Source of the DNA: Desulfotomaculaceae bacterium
Lineage (GTDB): Bacteria; Bacillota; Desulfotomaculia; Desulfotomaculales; Pelotomaculaceae
DNA: 51,632 nucleotides
Direction of reading: 5' to 3'
Assembly: GCA_028709235.1 (NCBI GenBank)
Contig: JAQVXL010000003.1
Location: 1-51,632 of the forward strand
Position numbers and translations under genes: made by a program. The notes below the pieces were generated by a model. It worked only from the letters and a program-made list of their open reading frames with translations. It had not been told where the DNA came from and made no database searches. Of this stretch, positions 42,483 to 50,329 are shown piece after piece. Numbering within the stretch: the stretch's first letter is position 1; each line of letters opens with the position of its first letter.

Positions 42483-43073
42483 TTAACGCTTTTTAAAAAC
42501 TACCTTAGGTTCTGTACCGGCTATAAGCCGTTTTATATTCGGAATATGTTTATATACGGCAAAGATTGCGGCAAAGGCGCCTAGCGCCAGGTAAGGAGGC
42601 TCCAGACTAAAGGCAATCATTAAAAATGGTATTGCTGCAATGGCTATAATAGAGCCTACAGATACGTACCTGGTAATAACAGTCACCAGGATCCACAAAA
42701 GCATTGTACTGATACCAACTGATGGAGATATAGCCGTGATTACCCCCACACCGGTAGCAACCAGCTTGCCTCCCTTAAACCCCAAAAAAACAGGCCAGCT
42801 GTGGCCGATCAGCACCGCTAACCCTGACAACGCCACAACCAGATCGCTTCCATATTGTCCGGCCAACCACACCGCCAGCATGCCCTTGCCCAGATCCAGA
42901 ACCAGCGCTGTTAAACCGGCCGCCGGCCCGGCGTTGCGCCAGACATTGGTCATGCCCACATTGCCGCTGCCGCACCGGCGGATATCAATCCCCGCCCATA
43001 AGCGGCCCACAATGTAGCTGAATGGTATGGATCCGATTAAATAGCCAACTATAATAAGCCAGTAGTTCGACAT
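42483..43073 (-). CDS. plsY: Glycerol-3-phosphate acyltransferase PlsY
   Basis: 196 aa, five to six membrane helices. The three PlsY motifs are present: YLIGSIPFSYIVGRLWAGID with GSGNVGMTNVWRNAG, AVLIGHSWPVFLGFKGGKLV with ATGVGV, and the C-terminal KHIPNIKRLIAGTEPKV. It transfers an acyl group from acyl phosphate to glycerol-3-phosphate. ATG after AGGGGAG. Runs with der and gpsA. Confidence 0.95.
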   Translation of the reverse strand: MSNYWLIIVGYLIGSIPFSYIVGRLWAGIDIRRCGSGNVGMTNVWRNAGPAAGLTALVLDLGKGMLAVWLAGQYGSDLVVALSGLAVLIGHSWPVFLGFKGGKLVATGVGVITAISPSVGISTMLLWILVTVITRYVSVGSIIAIAAIPFLMIAFSLEPPYLALGAFAAIFAVYKHIPNIKRLIAGTEPKVVFKKR

Positions 43074-43096
43074 ATCTCTCCCCTATTTAAATGCTT

Positions 43097-44422
43097 TTAC
43101 TCTATCTCCCTGGTTCTTTTGCGCAGGATAAAACGGAGCGGGGTACCTTCAAAACCGTATGCCGACCGCACCTGGTTTTCCAGATAACGCAGGTAAGAAA
43201 AATGCATCAGCTCCGGATCATTCACAAATATTATAAATCTTGGCGGCTTTACTCCGCCCTGAGTCACATATAGAATTTTAAGCCGCCTGGTTTTATCGGT
43301 AGGTGGCGGTGTCTGCATCACCGCTTCCCGGAAAAGGTTGTTTAAATCTGCAGTAGGGATACGCGTAGCATGCTGCTCGGCAACAAAATCCACCAACTCC
43401 AGCACCTTCGGCACCCGCCTGCCGGTAGTGGCTGATATAAAAATTACCGGCGCATACTTCATAAACCCCAGTTCCTGGCGAATTTTTTCAGTATACCGGT
43501 TCATAGTCCGGTCGTCTTTTTCCACCAGGTCCCATTTGTTTACAATCAGCACCACCGCTCTGCCCGCTTCGTGGGCATAACCTACAATGCGCTTATCCTG
43601 CTCGGTTACACCCGCCGAGGCATCCAGCATCATCAAGACCACATCACACCTATCCACAGCCCGCAGCGTGCGGATTACACTGTACTTTTCCGTGGGCAGA
43701 TCAATCCTGCTTTTGCGTCGCATGCCAGCTGTGTCAATGATCACGTAATGCTTTTCTTCCAATTGAAAGGGTGTATCCACAGCATCCCTGGTTGTGCCGG
43801 GAATATCACTGACAATCACTCTATCTTCACCCAGGATGGTATTGACCAGAGATGACTTGCCCACATTGGGGCGGCCAATCACAGCTATTTTTATAACGTC
43901 CGGCGGGTAATCCTCCTCGTCACTGTCCGGCAGCAACTCCACAAGCCTGTCCAGCAGGTCGCCGGTATTGAGACCTTCCGCCGCTGAAACAGGAATCGGG
44001 TCACCCAGGCCAAGCCGGTAGAAATCAAAGGCGTCAGTTTTATAGTCAAAGTTTTCTACTTTATTAGCAACAAGTATGGCCGGCTTGCCGGAGCGCCTGA
44101 TCACAGAGGCTACTTCCTCGTCATTGGGATTGAGTCCGGCCCGGGCATCTACCACAAAGAGAACTGCGTCGGACTCGGCAATGGCCAGTTCTGCCTGGCG
44201 GTGGATCCCCGCTATGATCTGGCCGCTTTCCTGAAAATCCAAGCCACCTGTGTCAATAAGCGCAAAGCTGCGGCCCGCCCACTCAGCATCCTGATAAAGA
44301 CGATCCCTGGTCACACCCGGCCGGCTTTCCACTATGGCCACCCGGCCGCCCACTATTCGGTTAAAAAGGGTTGATTTGCCCACATTCGGCCGCCCTACTA
44401 TGGCCACTACCGGTTTAGCCAA
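43097..44422 (-). CDS. der: Ribosome biogenesis GTPase Der (EngA)
   Basis: 441 aa from a TTG at 44422, 8 bases after TTTGGAGG; the in-frame TTG five codons earlier overlaps that site. Two GTPase domains in tandem: [20 protein letters not shown] with LIDTGGL and NKVE, and [20 protein letters not shown] with IDTAGMRR and NKWD. A KH-like C-terminal domain follows. Der is needed for 50S subunit assembly. The protein has the usual length. It is upstream of plsY by 23 bases. Confidence 0.96.
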   Translation of the reverse strand: MAKPVVAIVGRPNVGKSTLFNRIVGGRVAIVESRPGVTRDRLYQDAEWAGRSFALIDTGGLDFQESGQIIAGIHRQAELAIAESDAVLFVVDARAGLNPNDEEVASVIRRSGKPAILVANKVENFDYKTDAFDFYRLGLGDPIPVSAAEGLNTGDLLDRLVELLPDSDEEDYPPDVIKIAVIGRPNVGKSSLVNTILGEDRVIVSDIPGTTRDAVDTPFQLEEKHYVIIDTAGMRRKSRIDLPTEKYSVIRTLRAVDRCDVVLMMLDASAGVTEQDKRIVGYAHEAGRAVVLIVNKWDLVEKDDRTMNRYTEKIRQELGFMKYAPVIFISATTGRRVPKVLELVDFVAEQHATRIPTADLNNLFREAVMQTPPPTDKTRRLKILYVTQGGVKPPRFIIFVNDPELMHFSYLRYLENQVRSAYGFEGTPLRFILRKRTREIE

Positions 44423-44495
44423 AATTTCATCCTCCAAAAAAGAATATCACATGATTAACAAAATTTTTTTCACATCTTTATATTTTACCCCGGAT

Positions 44496-45845
44496 TCAAA
44501 AGAAACTAACTTTTTTATCAATAAACATCTCAGCTTTGGCCGGGCCGTTAACGATAACGTCAATCAGTTGGCGAGGCCCGGAAACGACAGCCACCGCTGC
44601 TTGCAATTTTTCAGCCAGTTCTTGCAGGCTGATATCGTCCAAAAACACCTTCTCGTCTTCTTTTAACATTACGGCAGGAAGCACCAGCAGATCAGCGGTA
44701 TCACCCGCCGCCTGGGCCAAAATATCACTACCTGTGACCAGGCCGGTTGCCGTAACCTGCCTGCCGAAAAAATTATTCTCTATAACTTTAATCGAAACCT
44801 GCAGCCCGGTAATTTTATTTAACCTGGCCGCTACCGGCTCTAATATATTATATCCCAGGACGCCCGTGATCAGGACAACCCTTTGTTGCTCAACCACACC
44901 GGGCAAGCCGGCCGCCTCATCAGCCCATTCATCCAAAAAGAGCCGGATCAGGCCGACCCCGTTTTCCAGCTGGGGAAAACCATCATATCTTTCCGCCGCC
45001 GGTACTGGCGCCCCGGCCAGCAGGTAAAATTCGTCTGAAGCAAAAATAAAGGGGTGTTTACACCTGGTTATATATTCTTTCTGCCTGGCGTGGATCCAGC
45101 GAATCAATTGGCGGGCATTTTCCGGGGTAAATGCAGCCAGAGGATACAGGTCTGCTCTGAAACGAGTCAGCCCCACCGGCACCACAGCCAGCGATCTTAC
45201 CGCCGGCCACAGGGAAACCAGGTCGGCGGCAGTTTTCTCCAGTTCAGCCCCGTCGTTTAGCCCCGGACACAGCACCACCTGGGTGTGCATTTCAATACCG
45301 GCCTCGGCCAGGAAACGCAGCTGTTCCATAATAGAGCTCGCCCTGCTGCTGCCCAGCATCTTTTCCCTTAAAACGGGGTTTGTGGTGTGGACTGAAATGT
45401 AAAGGGGACCGAGCCTCTGCCGGGCGATCCTTTTCAGCTTGTTGGCACTGAGGTTTGTTAAGGTTATAAAATTGCCGTTCCAAAAAGAAAGCCGGTAGTC
45501 GTCGTCCTTAACATAGAGAGTCCGGCGCATACCAGGAGGCATCTGATCAACAAAACAAAAGACACATTTATTGATACATCTTATGGCCGGCCCAAACCCG
45601 CCCGAGCCAAAATCAATACCCAGATCCTGGTCAAAATCCTTTTCTACCTCCAGCACCCATTCTTCTCCGTCAGCCTTCATTATATCAATATATAGTAATT
45701 CATCAGCTGCCAAATAGCGAAAATCTATTAAATCCCCCACCGGCGCTCCGTTAATCGCTGTTAGCCGGTCGCCCGCCGCCACACCCAGTTCCTCGGCGAT
45801 GCTCCCTGGTTCCACCAGATCTATTTTCAGCCCGCGGCGCTTCAT
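44496..45845 (-). CDS. DUF512 family PDZ/radical SAM protein
   Basis: 449 aa from the ATG at 45845, after GGGAGG; the ten codons in front lack a ribosome site. N-terminal PDZ-like domain (LVEPGSIAEELGVAAGDRLT), radical SAM cluster motif CINKCVFCFVDQMPPGMRRT (CxxxCxxC), then the DUF512 domain with VVPVGLTRFRADLYPLAAFT. This protein is conserved next to der in Clostridia. Its reaction is not known. It lies 73 bases upstream of der on the same strand. Confidence 0.92.
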   Translation of the reverse strand: MKRRGLKIDLVEPGSIAEELGVAAGDRLTAINGAPVGDLIDFRYLAADELLYIDIMKADGEEWVLEVEKDFDQDLGIDFGSGGFGPAIRCINKCVFCFVDQMPPGMRRTLYVKDDDYRLSFWNGNFITLTNLSANKLKRIARQRLGPLYISVHTTNPVLREKMLGSSRASSIMEQLRFLAEAGIEMHTQVVLCPGLNDGAELEKTAADLVSLWPAVRSLAVVPVGLTRFRADLYPLAAFTPENARQLIRWIHARQKEYITRCKHPFIFASDEFYLLAGAPVPAAERYDGFPQLENGVGLIRLFLDEWADEAAGLPGVVEQQRVVLITGVLGYNILEPVAARLNKITGLQVSIKVIENNFFGRQVTATGLVTGSDILAQAAGDTADLLVLPAVMLKEDEKVFLDDISLQELAEKLQAAVAVVSGPRQLIDVIVNGPAKAEMFIDKKVSFF

Positions 45846-45899
45846 AGGGCAACCTCCCGTCTTTATCCCTAACAATTATCTATAATTTCCATTATATAG

Positions 45900-46358
45900 T
45901 CAAGGAAGATTTGCCCCTGCCGCTTTTACCTCCAGCGCCCACTCGGCCAGCCCGCCATATAAATTTTTTATACCTATTCCGGACAGCAGGCAACCCAGCG
46001 GGGCGAAAAGGGCCAGGCGGCACAACAGCTGGCCTGACTGAAGAAATATATTGTCTTGAAAACTATTGTCCACCATGATCATTTCAGCTTCCTGTATATT
46101 GTAAATGCGCAGAAAGCTCTCCACCAGGCGGTAGATCATACCCCGCTCACCTTTAACAGAAAGAGCGTAAACTTTATTTCCGGCGTCGTCCTGCCCCAGA
46201 GAAATTATGCTCCCTTCCCCTCCTCTTATATTCAAAGACAGCAGGTCCCGTAGCTGGTCCCGGGCCGGCAGTTCTCCCGCCGGCAGCCTGCCTGTATGAA
46301 TCGCTCCGGCCAGCGCCGCCAGCGGAAACCTGCTGGCGCTGAAATAGAGAATTTTCAT
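45900..46358 (-). CDS. DUF3189 family protein, downstream paralogue
   Basis: 152 aa, ATG after AAAGGAGAGG. The start MKILYFSASRFPLAALAGAI aligns with the neighbour's MKIIYHCYGGSHSSVTAASI, and HTGRLPAGELPARDQLRDLL with HLGLLPVDQVPSREMFWRL, so the two are tandem paralogues of DUF3189. The function is unknown. The first 185 bases also encode the tail of the upstream paralogue in another frame. Confidence 0.85.
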   Translation of the reverse strand: MKILYFSASRFPLAALAGAIHTGRLPAGELPARDQLRDLLSLNIRGGEGSIISLGQDDAGNKVYALSVKGERGMIYRLVESFLRIYNIQEAEMIMVDNSFQDNIFLQSGQLLCRLALFAPLGCLLSGIGIKNLYGGLAEWALEVKAAGANLP

Positions 46359-46821
46359 GGCGCCTCTCCTTTATCACGTCCTTAACTTTTTGCACCAGAT
46401 GTACCAGGCGAAAATAGGCCACCTGCGTACCCTTTGTTACAATCGGCCGGCCCAGGTCGATAAATCCCCAGCGGCGGGACAGAAAACCACCGAATTTCAT
46501 AGTCAGATTAACATTATTCATAACATTAACTAACATATAGTCCTGGCAGGGTATGGCAAATATATCCGCCAGGTTTTCATAAACATTCTCTAATAACTGC
46601 GGCTTGCTGCGGCGCGCCGCCAGGTAAACTTCGTTGCCGTGCTCGTCTTTACCCATAAAATAAATATGCCCGTGCTGATCGGCCTCCTGGCGGTCAAAAA
46701 GCGGTAGTCGCCAGAACATTTCCCGGCTGGGAACTTGATCCACAGGCAGCAGTCCCAAATGAATTGAAGCGGCGGTTACAGAAGAATGGCTTCCTCCGTA
46801 GCAGTGGTAAATAATTTTCAT
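46174..46821 (-). CDS. DUF3189 family protein, upstream paralogue with out-of-frame C-terminal extension
   Basis: 215 aa. Residues 1-154 are a complete DUF3189 domain: MKIIYHCYGGSHSSVTAASI, GHIYFMGKDEHGNEVYLAAR and YFRLVHLVQKVKDVIKERR. Residues 155-215 lie inside the next gene in a different frame and are rich in Gly, Arg and Gln (GGRTAGPGPATGPAV), unlike the domain. The stop expected before the next gene appears to have been lost. The tail is probably an accident of overlap rather than a real domain, though it would be made. ATG after GGTGAGG. Confidence 0.8.
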   Translation of the reverse strand: MKIIYHCYGGSHSSVTAASIHLGLLPVDQVPSREMFWRLPLFDRQEADQHGHIYFMGKDEHGNEVYLAARRSKPQLLENVYENLADIFAIPCQDYMLVNVMNNVNLTMKFGGFLSRRWGFIDLGRPIVTKGTQVAYFRLVHLVQKVKDVIKERRHENSLFQRQQVSAGGAGRSDSYRQAAGGRTAGPGPATGPAVFEYKRRGREHNFSGAGRRRK

Positions 46822-46842
46822 TAGCTTACCTCACCGTTAAAG

Positions 46843-47031
46843 TTAATGTCTGACCAGGATATAGCACCCATTGCCTAAATCATGCACCATAGCGTCAAGG
46901 ATTTTTGACAAATATCCGGCTACTTTTTCCAACTCCCCTTCGTTCCGGGCAAAAAAAATGGGCGCTCCCCCGCTGACCACTTCCTGATTAAGGGAAACCA
47001 CTGCCAGGATATTGCTTATCTCACCTTGCAC
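46843..47031 (-). CDS. Small partner (capping subunit) of YIEGIA protein
   Basis: 62 aa, GTG start with GAAGGTGG in the end of the upstream gene; it starts 3 bases after the YIEGIA stop. Sequence features are ISNILAVVSLNQEVVSGGAP and DAMVHDLGNGCYILVRH. A short protein in this place is conserved beside YIEGIA genes in spore formers and has been named a capping-complex subunit. The position supports the call more than the sequence does. Confidence 0.75.
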   Translation of the reverse strand: MQGEISNILAVVSLNQEVVSGGAPIFFARNEGELEKVAGYLSKILDAMVHDLGNGCYILVRH

Positions 47032-47034
47032 TGA

Positions 47035-47937
47035 TCATTCCACCTTCTCTTTGGCTTTTCTGGTTGAAGAACCGGCTAAAAGCGGTTTGCTGCTGGCGCT
47101 CTCCAGGACAGGAGTAAGCTTAACTGCCGCAATCAGCTGTTCCATGTCCCTTTCCACCGGCATGATATAAAGGCCGGCCTCACCTGTATCGGAGTTCTTG
47201 CGTACCAGCGGCGTGTATTCTGGAATATCCACATCTTTTTTAGTCCCAAGAATAACGGCCGCTGTAAAAGCAATGGCTTTTCGCTGGCCCATGTCATGAA
47301 TGATTGACCTGGCGTTGCCGTCTTTTGGCTTTATCTTTACAGCCAGGCCATTTTTTAATATTTCTTCGCGCATGTTTTTTAGACCTACATTAATTAAACC
47401 TATTTCATCGACCATCAATGTCGGGCCGTCGAAACTCAGCCGGGCCGGCGCCACATCGCAGATATTCCCAATTATATCTCCCGACATAAGATAGCGGCTG
47501 AGCAAAATCGTAATAACAGCCACAACTCCTCCCGCCGGCAGGCCGCCGAACTGGGTGGCCAAGCTGGTGATAAAGGCAGTCGCCATCACCAGGTAGTTTC
47601 TCGCCTCAAAGGTACGGGCTATTCCTTCGATGTAATCCAGCCCTCTCTTGATTAACTCAGTTCTTTCCAGGCTTTCCAGGGTGCGGCGTTCCATATCCCT
47701 GATCTCACGGAACTGCGTGGCTGCCAGGGCCAGAAAAGTCACTGCGGTATATTCCGGTACCATGACGGCCGGGACCGCCACGGCCCCCAGCGCCGCTGCA
47801 ATAAAGCCCAGCAGCAGGTGCGACAGGTAGCCGTGGGGGTAACCCGGGTACTGCCTGTAGTCACTCCGGAGTAGGATCAGACGGGATACAGTGCCGGCAA
47901 GGATGCCGGCTGCGATCACGATCAAATATTCAGGCAT
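47035..47937 (-). CDS. YIEGIA family sporulation-associated membrane protein
   Basis: 300 aa. The name-giving motif is in LIKRGLDYIEGIARTFEARN. N-terminal hydrophobic segments (IVIAAGILAGTVSRLILL and HLLLGFIAAALGAVAVPAV), a further pair around residues 130-155, then a soluble C-terminal domain with IINVGLKN-like LMVDEIGLINVGLKNMREEI. The family is restricted to endospore formers and has no known activity. It is flanked by spoIIP and its small partner on the same strand. Confidence 0.88.
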   Translation of the reverse strand: MPEYLIVIAAGILAGTVSRLILLRSDYRQYPGYPHGYLSHLLLGFIAAALGAVAVPAVMVPEYTAVTFLALAATQFREIRDMERRTLESLERTELIKRGLDYIEGIARTFEARNYLVMATAFITSLATQFGGLPAGGVVAVITILLSRYLMSGDIIGNICDVAPARLSFDGPTLMVDEIGLINVGLKNMREEILKNGLAVKIKPKDGNARSIIHDMGQRKAIAFTAAVILGTKKDVDIPEYTPLVRKNSDTGEAGLYIMPVERDMEQLIAAVKLTPVLESASSKPLLAGSSTRKAKEKVE

Positions 47938-47976
47938 CTAATCCGGCGCCCTCCTCCTGCACGAAAGCTATACATT

Positions 47977-49182
47977 TTATTTTTCTTTATCCTGGTCATT
48001 GTCCGGCATGCCGGGTTTACGCGCCGCGCCGCGCGGGAACAAACCGGTAATCTCCCTGGCGAAACTGGAAATATTGTTTTTCGCGTTGCCCAAATTGCCC
48101 GAGTTGATCAGAATAAAGCCCAGGCCCATGACCACCGCAATCCCCAATATCCACCCAACTGCCTGCCATCCCCCGCCTGCCCCCGTGGTCCGGCCCGGCT
48201 CAGTTGGCGCAGCAGCTGGCGCGCCGCTTATACCCAGCGCAACCGGAACAGCTTCGGTGAAAAGGGCGACGCCCCTTTCAGCCTGTCCCTTGCTGTTAGT
48301 GTGGGTGCCGGCTTCAATCAACAGGGCAGTGGGAGAAAGATCCTGGTTGTAATCACCCTTGCCCACGAAAATCTCCTTTACCACTTTGGGGTGCATATTA
48401 TTAGCTGCCGCCATCATCCGCTTGGCAAAATCCATATTTGCCTCCATGCGGGGATTACCCCGGCCGACAACCAGTCGCAGCGTTGCCACATCCTTGCCGT
48501 TTATTTCCGAGCGGTAATAAGCGGGATCCGGCACACCGTCGCGGTGTACGTCAAAAATGGCAGTGGGCTGGTTTTTCATCAAATTAGCGGCGGTCCTTCT
48601 GGAGCGGACATAAGCGTTGTTATCGTGGGGGTCGTGAGCGGTCTGATCATAATTCACCGAGACCCCGCCGCCCTTTAATTTATCAACCATAGCCTGGCCC
48701 ACCTGGTAAATGCCGCCTTTAAAAGGAATGGATTCCGTACCGTCCGTAGGCACATAGGATTCGTCGGTATGAGAATGATAAATGGCAATATTTCCTTTTT
48801 TCTCAGCGATATTTGTAACAACCGGTACTTCCTGGGCAGATAACAAATCACTATAAGCGATAATCTGGGAATCCATACCGATAAATACCGCCTTTGCCGT
48901 ATCGCCCATAACCTTGTTGATCCTGTAACTTTTACCTTCTGAGGTGTACAGTTCATCACCCACATAGGCATTGCGGGACATCATGCTCAGCATGTTCCCC
49001 TGTTCATCAACGATAGTAGTGAATGTGCCACCAATGTGATCAGGTGTTTCGTTATTGAAAAGTCCCGCTGTATTTAGAACAGTCAAGAACTGCACATCCC
49101 TGTTGGCGCTGTAAACCAGAAGAATCAGGCCCACCAGCAGGGCTGCTGTATATAAGGTGAATTTACCTTTGCGTTTTTTCAT
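47977..49182 (-). CDS. spoIIP: Stage II sporulation protein P
   Basis: 401 aa. N-terminal membrane anchor (FTLYTAALLVGLILLVYSAN). The SpoIIP amidase/endopeptidase domain shows IAIYHSHTDESYVPTDGTES, AIFDVHRDGVPDPAYYRSEI and LLIEAGTHTNSKGQAERGVA, that is, the zinc His residues and acidic site. A second membrane helix near the C-terminus (AVGWILGIAVVMGLGFILIN) is an extra feature relative to Bacillus SpoIIP as I recall it. SpoIIP degrades septal peptidoglycan during engulfment. The ATG overlaps the upstream gene by four bases. Confidence 0.93.
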   Translation of the reverse strand: MKKRKGKFTLYTAALLVGLILLVYSANRDVQFLTVLNTAGLFNNETPDHIGGTFTTIVDEQGNMLSMMSRNAYVGDELYTSEGKSYRINKVMGDTAKAVFIGMDSQIIAYSDLLSAQEVPVVTNIAEKKGNIAIYHSHTDESYVPTDGTESIPFKGGIYQVGQAMVDKLKGGGVSVNYDQTAHDPHDNNAYVRSRRTAANLMKNQPTAIFDVHRDGVPDPAYYRSEINGKDVATLRLVVGRGNPRMEANMDFAKRMMAAANNMHPKVVKEIFVGKGDYNQDLSPTALLIEAGTHTNSKGQAERGVALFTEAVPVALGISGAPAAAPTEPGRTTGAGGGWQAVGWILGIAVVMGLGFILINSGNLGNAKNNISSFAREITGLFPRGAARKPGMPDNDQDKEK

Positions 49183-49949
49183 CTGCTCTTATCCTCCTTA
49201 TCTTGGCCTCCCTGACGATTATCCCCATCGCCGCCAATGCCTGCGGGAATGTTAGGTTCAGGCTTTCTCAAGGCTTTAACCAGTTCCGGCGGGCGGCCTT
49301 TAGTCCTGGGACCGCCTGAGAGTCTCTCCAGTGACTCTCCAATTAATTCAGCCAGGATCACCGCGACTATGCCCGCCAGCACAATGGCGTCAAAAGCGCC
49401 GGCGCCCCCAATGGGCATGGCGTAGTTGGCAGGCGCGCCCTGATTTATCAGCCAGGCATACTGAAATATATCCACCAGCAGGACACCCAGGGTGGCTGCA
49501 ATAAAGGCGCCCCGCCTGGACCTGCCGAACAGGTAAGCGACTATACCGCCCACCAGTGGATAAAGATAAATCGCGTCAATAACCGCCCAGCGGCCGGCCG
49601 GCTCCATCGTAGCGCCGGAATTAATCAGGGAGCCTACCACGTATACAACAACAGCCGTGGCAATTGTCCCCACCAGAGCCCTGATCCATTCCTTCCTTGT
49701 GCCCGCTCTGACCAGAAGATAAATAGCCAGCCCGACTGGGATCAGCGCCCCCCCCACATTTATCGTGGTGTTGTAGGGAAGAAAAGGCAGTGGAATATTG
49801 ATGAATCCACCCAGTAGTATTAAACCGATTACAACTAACGCGCCCCGGTCTGAAAGCCTCATCCGGTCCAGGGCCCTATGGGCCAGGCCGAGATAAATAA
49901 GTATTGATACAGCAATTAGAACTATGATTCCGATGGTATTCTGATCCAA
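49179..49949 (-). CDS. DUF1614-like membrane protein, coupled to spoIIP
   Basis: 256 aa, TTG start after AAGGGGG. Seven or so membrane helices, with INVGGALIPVGLAIYLLVRA and YAMPIGGAGAFDAIVLAGIV, resembling the DUF1614 family; the tail is hydrophilic (about 215-256). No function is known. A four-base overlap with spoIIP implies translational coupling, which suggests a sporulation role (inference). Confidence 0.75.
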   Translation of the reverse strand: MDQNTIGIIVLIAVSILIYLGLAHRALDRMRLSDRGALVVIGLILLGGFINIPLPFLPYNTTINVGGALIPVGLAIYLLVRAGTRKEWIRALVGTIATAVVVYVVGSLINSGATMEPAGRWAVIDAIYLYPLVGGIVAYLFGRSRRGAFIAATLGVLLVDIFQYAWLINQGAPANYAMPIGGAGAFDAIVLAGIVAVILAELIGESLERLSGGPRTKGRPPELVKALRKPEPNIPAGIGGDGDNRQGGQDKEDKSR

Positions 49950-50084
49950 AACTTTGGCCCCCTTAATCCATTGAAAATTTCATAAATAGGCTGTCCAATC
50001 CCACTGAAAATATGCAAAAAAGGGCTGTTGACATTAAGTCTCCTTGATATGAAAACAAGCTGGCAGATAACAAGGGGCAGATAG

Positions 50085-50129
50085 AGAAAAATAAAAAGAC
50101 ATGGAGGATATCAATATCCACCATGTCTT
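50085..50129 (-). terminator. Rho-independent terminator downstream of S1
   Basis: A 16-bp stem with one mismatch (50096-50111 with 50114-50129, loop of 2). On the minus strand it is followed by TTTATTTTTC. It lies 200 bases past the S1 stop, so the S1 message has a long 3' tail. Confidence 0.85.
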
Positions 50130-50207
50130 AGCTATTTACAAACTTAAACCAAAACTAGACCGGCTATGAGTGCCACTATACCACACAGTATGGCAATTGA
50201 GTATTTT

Positions 50208-50250
50208 TTTCTAGCAACTTGTACCGTTATGTGTTGCCAGACAGAGGAAT
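50208..50250 (+). repeat. 43-nt dispersed repeat, copy 2
   Basis: Aligns without gaps to 22232-22274 (35 of 43 identical). This copy continues into a GGGGACA/TGTCCCC palindrome that the first copy lacks. It lies in the 3' region of the S1 message. Confidence 0.75.
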
Positions 50251-50329
50251 GGGGACACACCTCTGTTGGGGGCCTGCCTTTGCGGGCCGAGGAATGTCCC
50301 CGATGGAATGCGACTGATATCGATCAAAA

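Larger units (their letters stand above)
49950..50329. other. Intergenic region between S1 and the spoIIP operon
   Basis: About 380 bases without a supported gene on either strand. It holds a terminator at 50085-50129, one copy of the 43-nt repeat at 50208-50250, and directly after it short inverted repeats: CAGAGG/CCTCTG (50242-50247 with 50260-50265) and GGGGACA/TGTCCCC (50251-50257 with 50295-50301). Confidence 0.6.
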
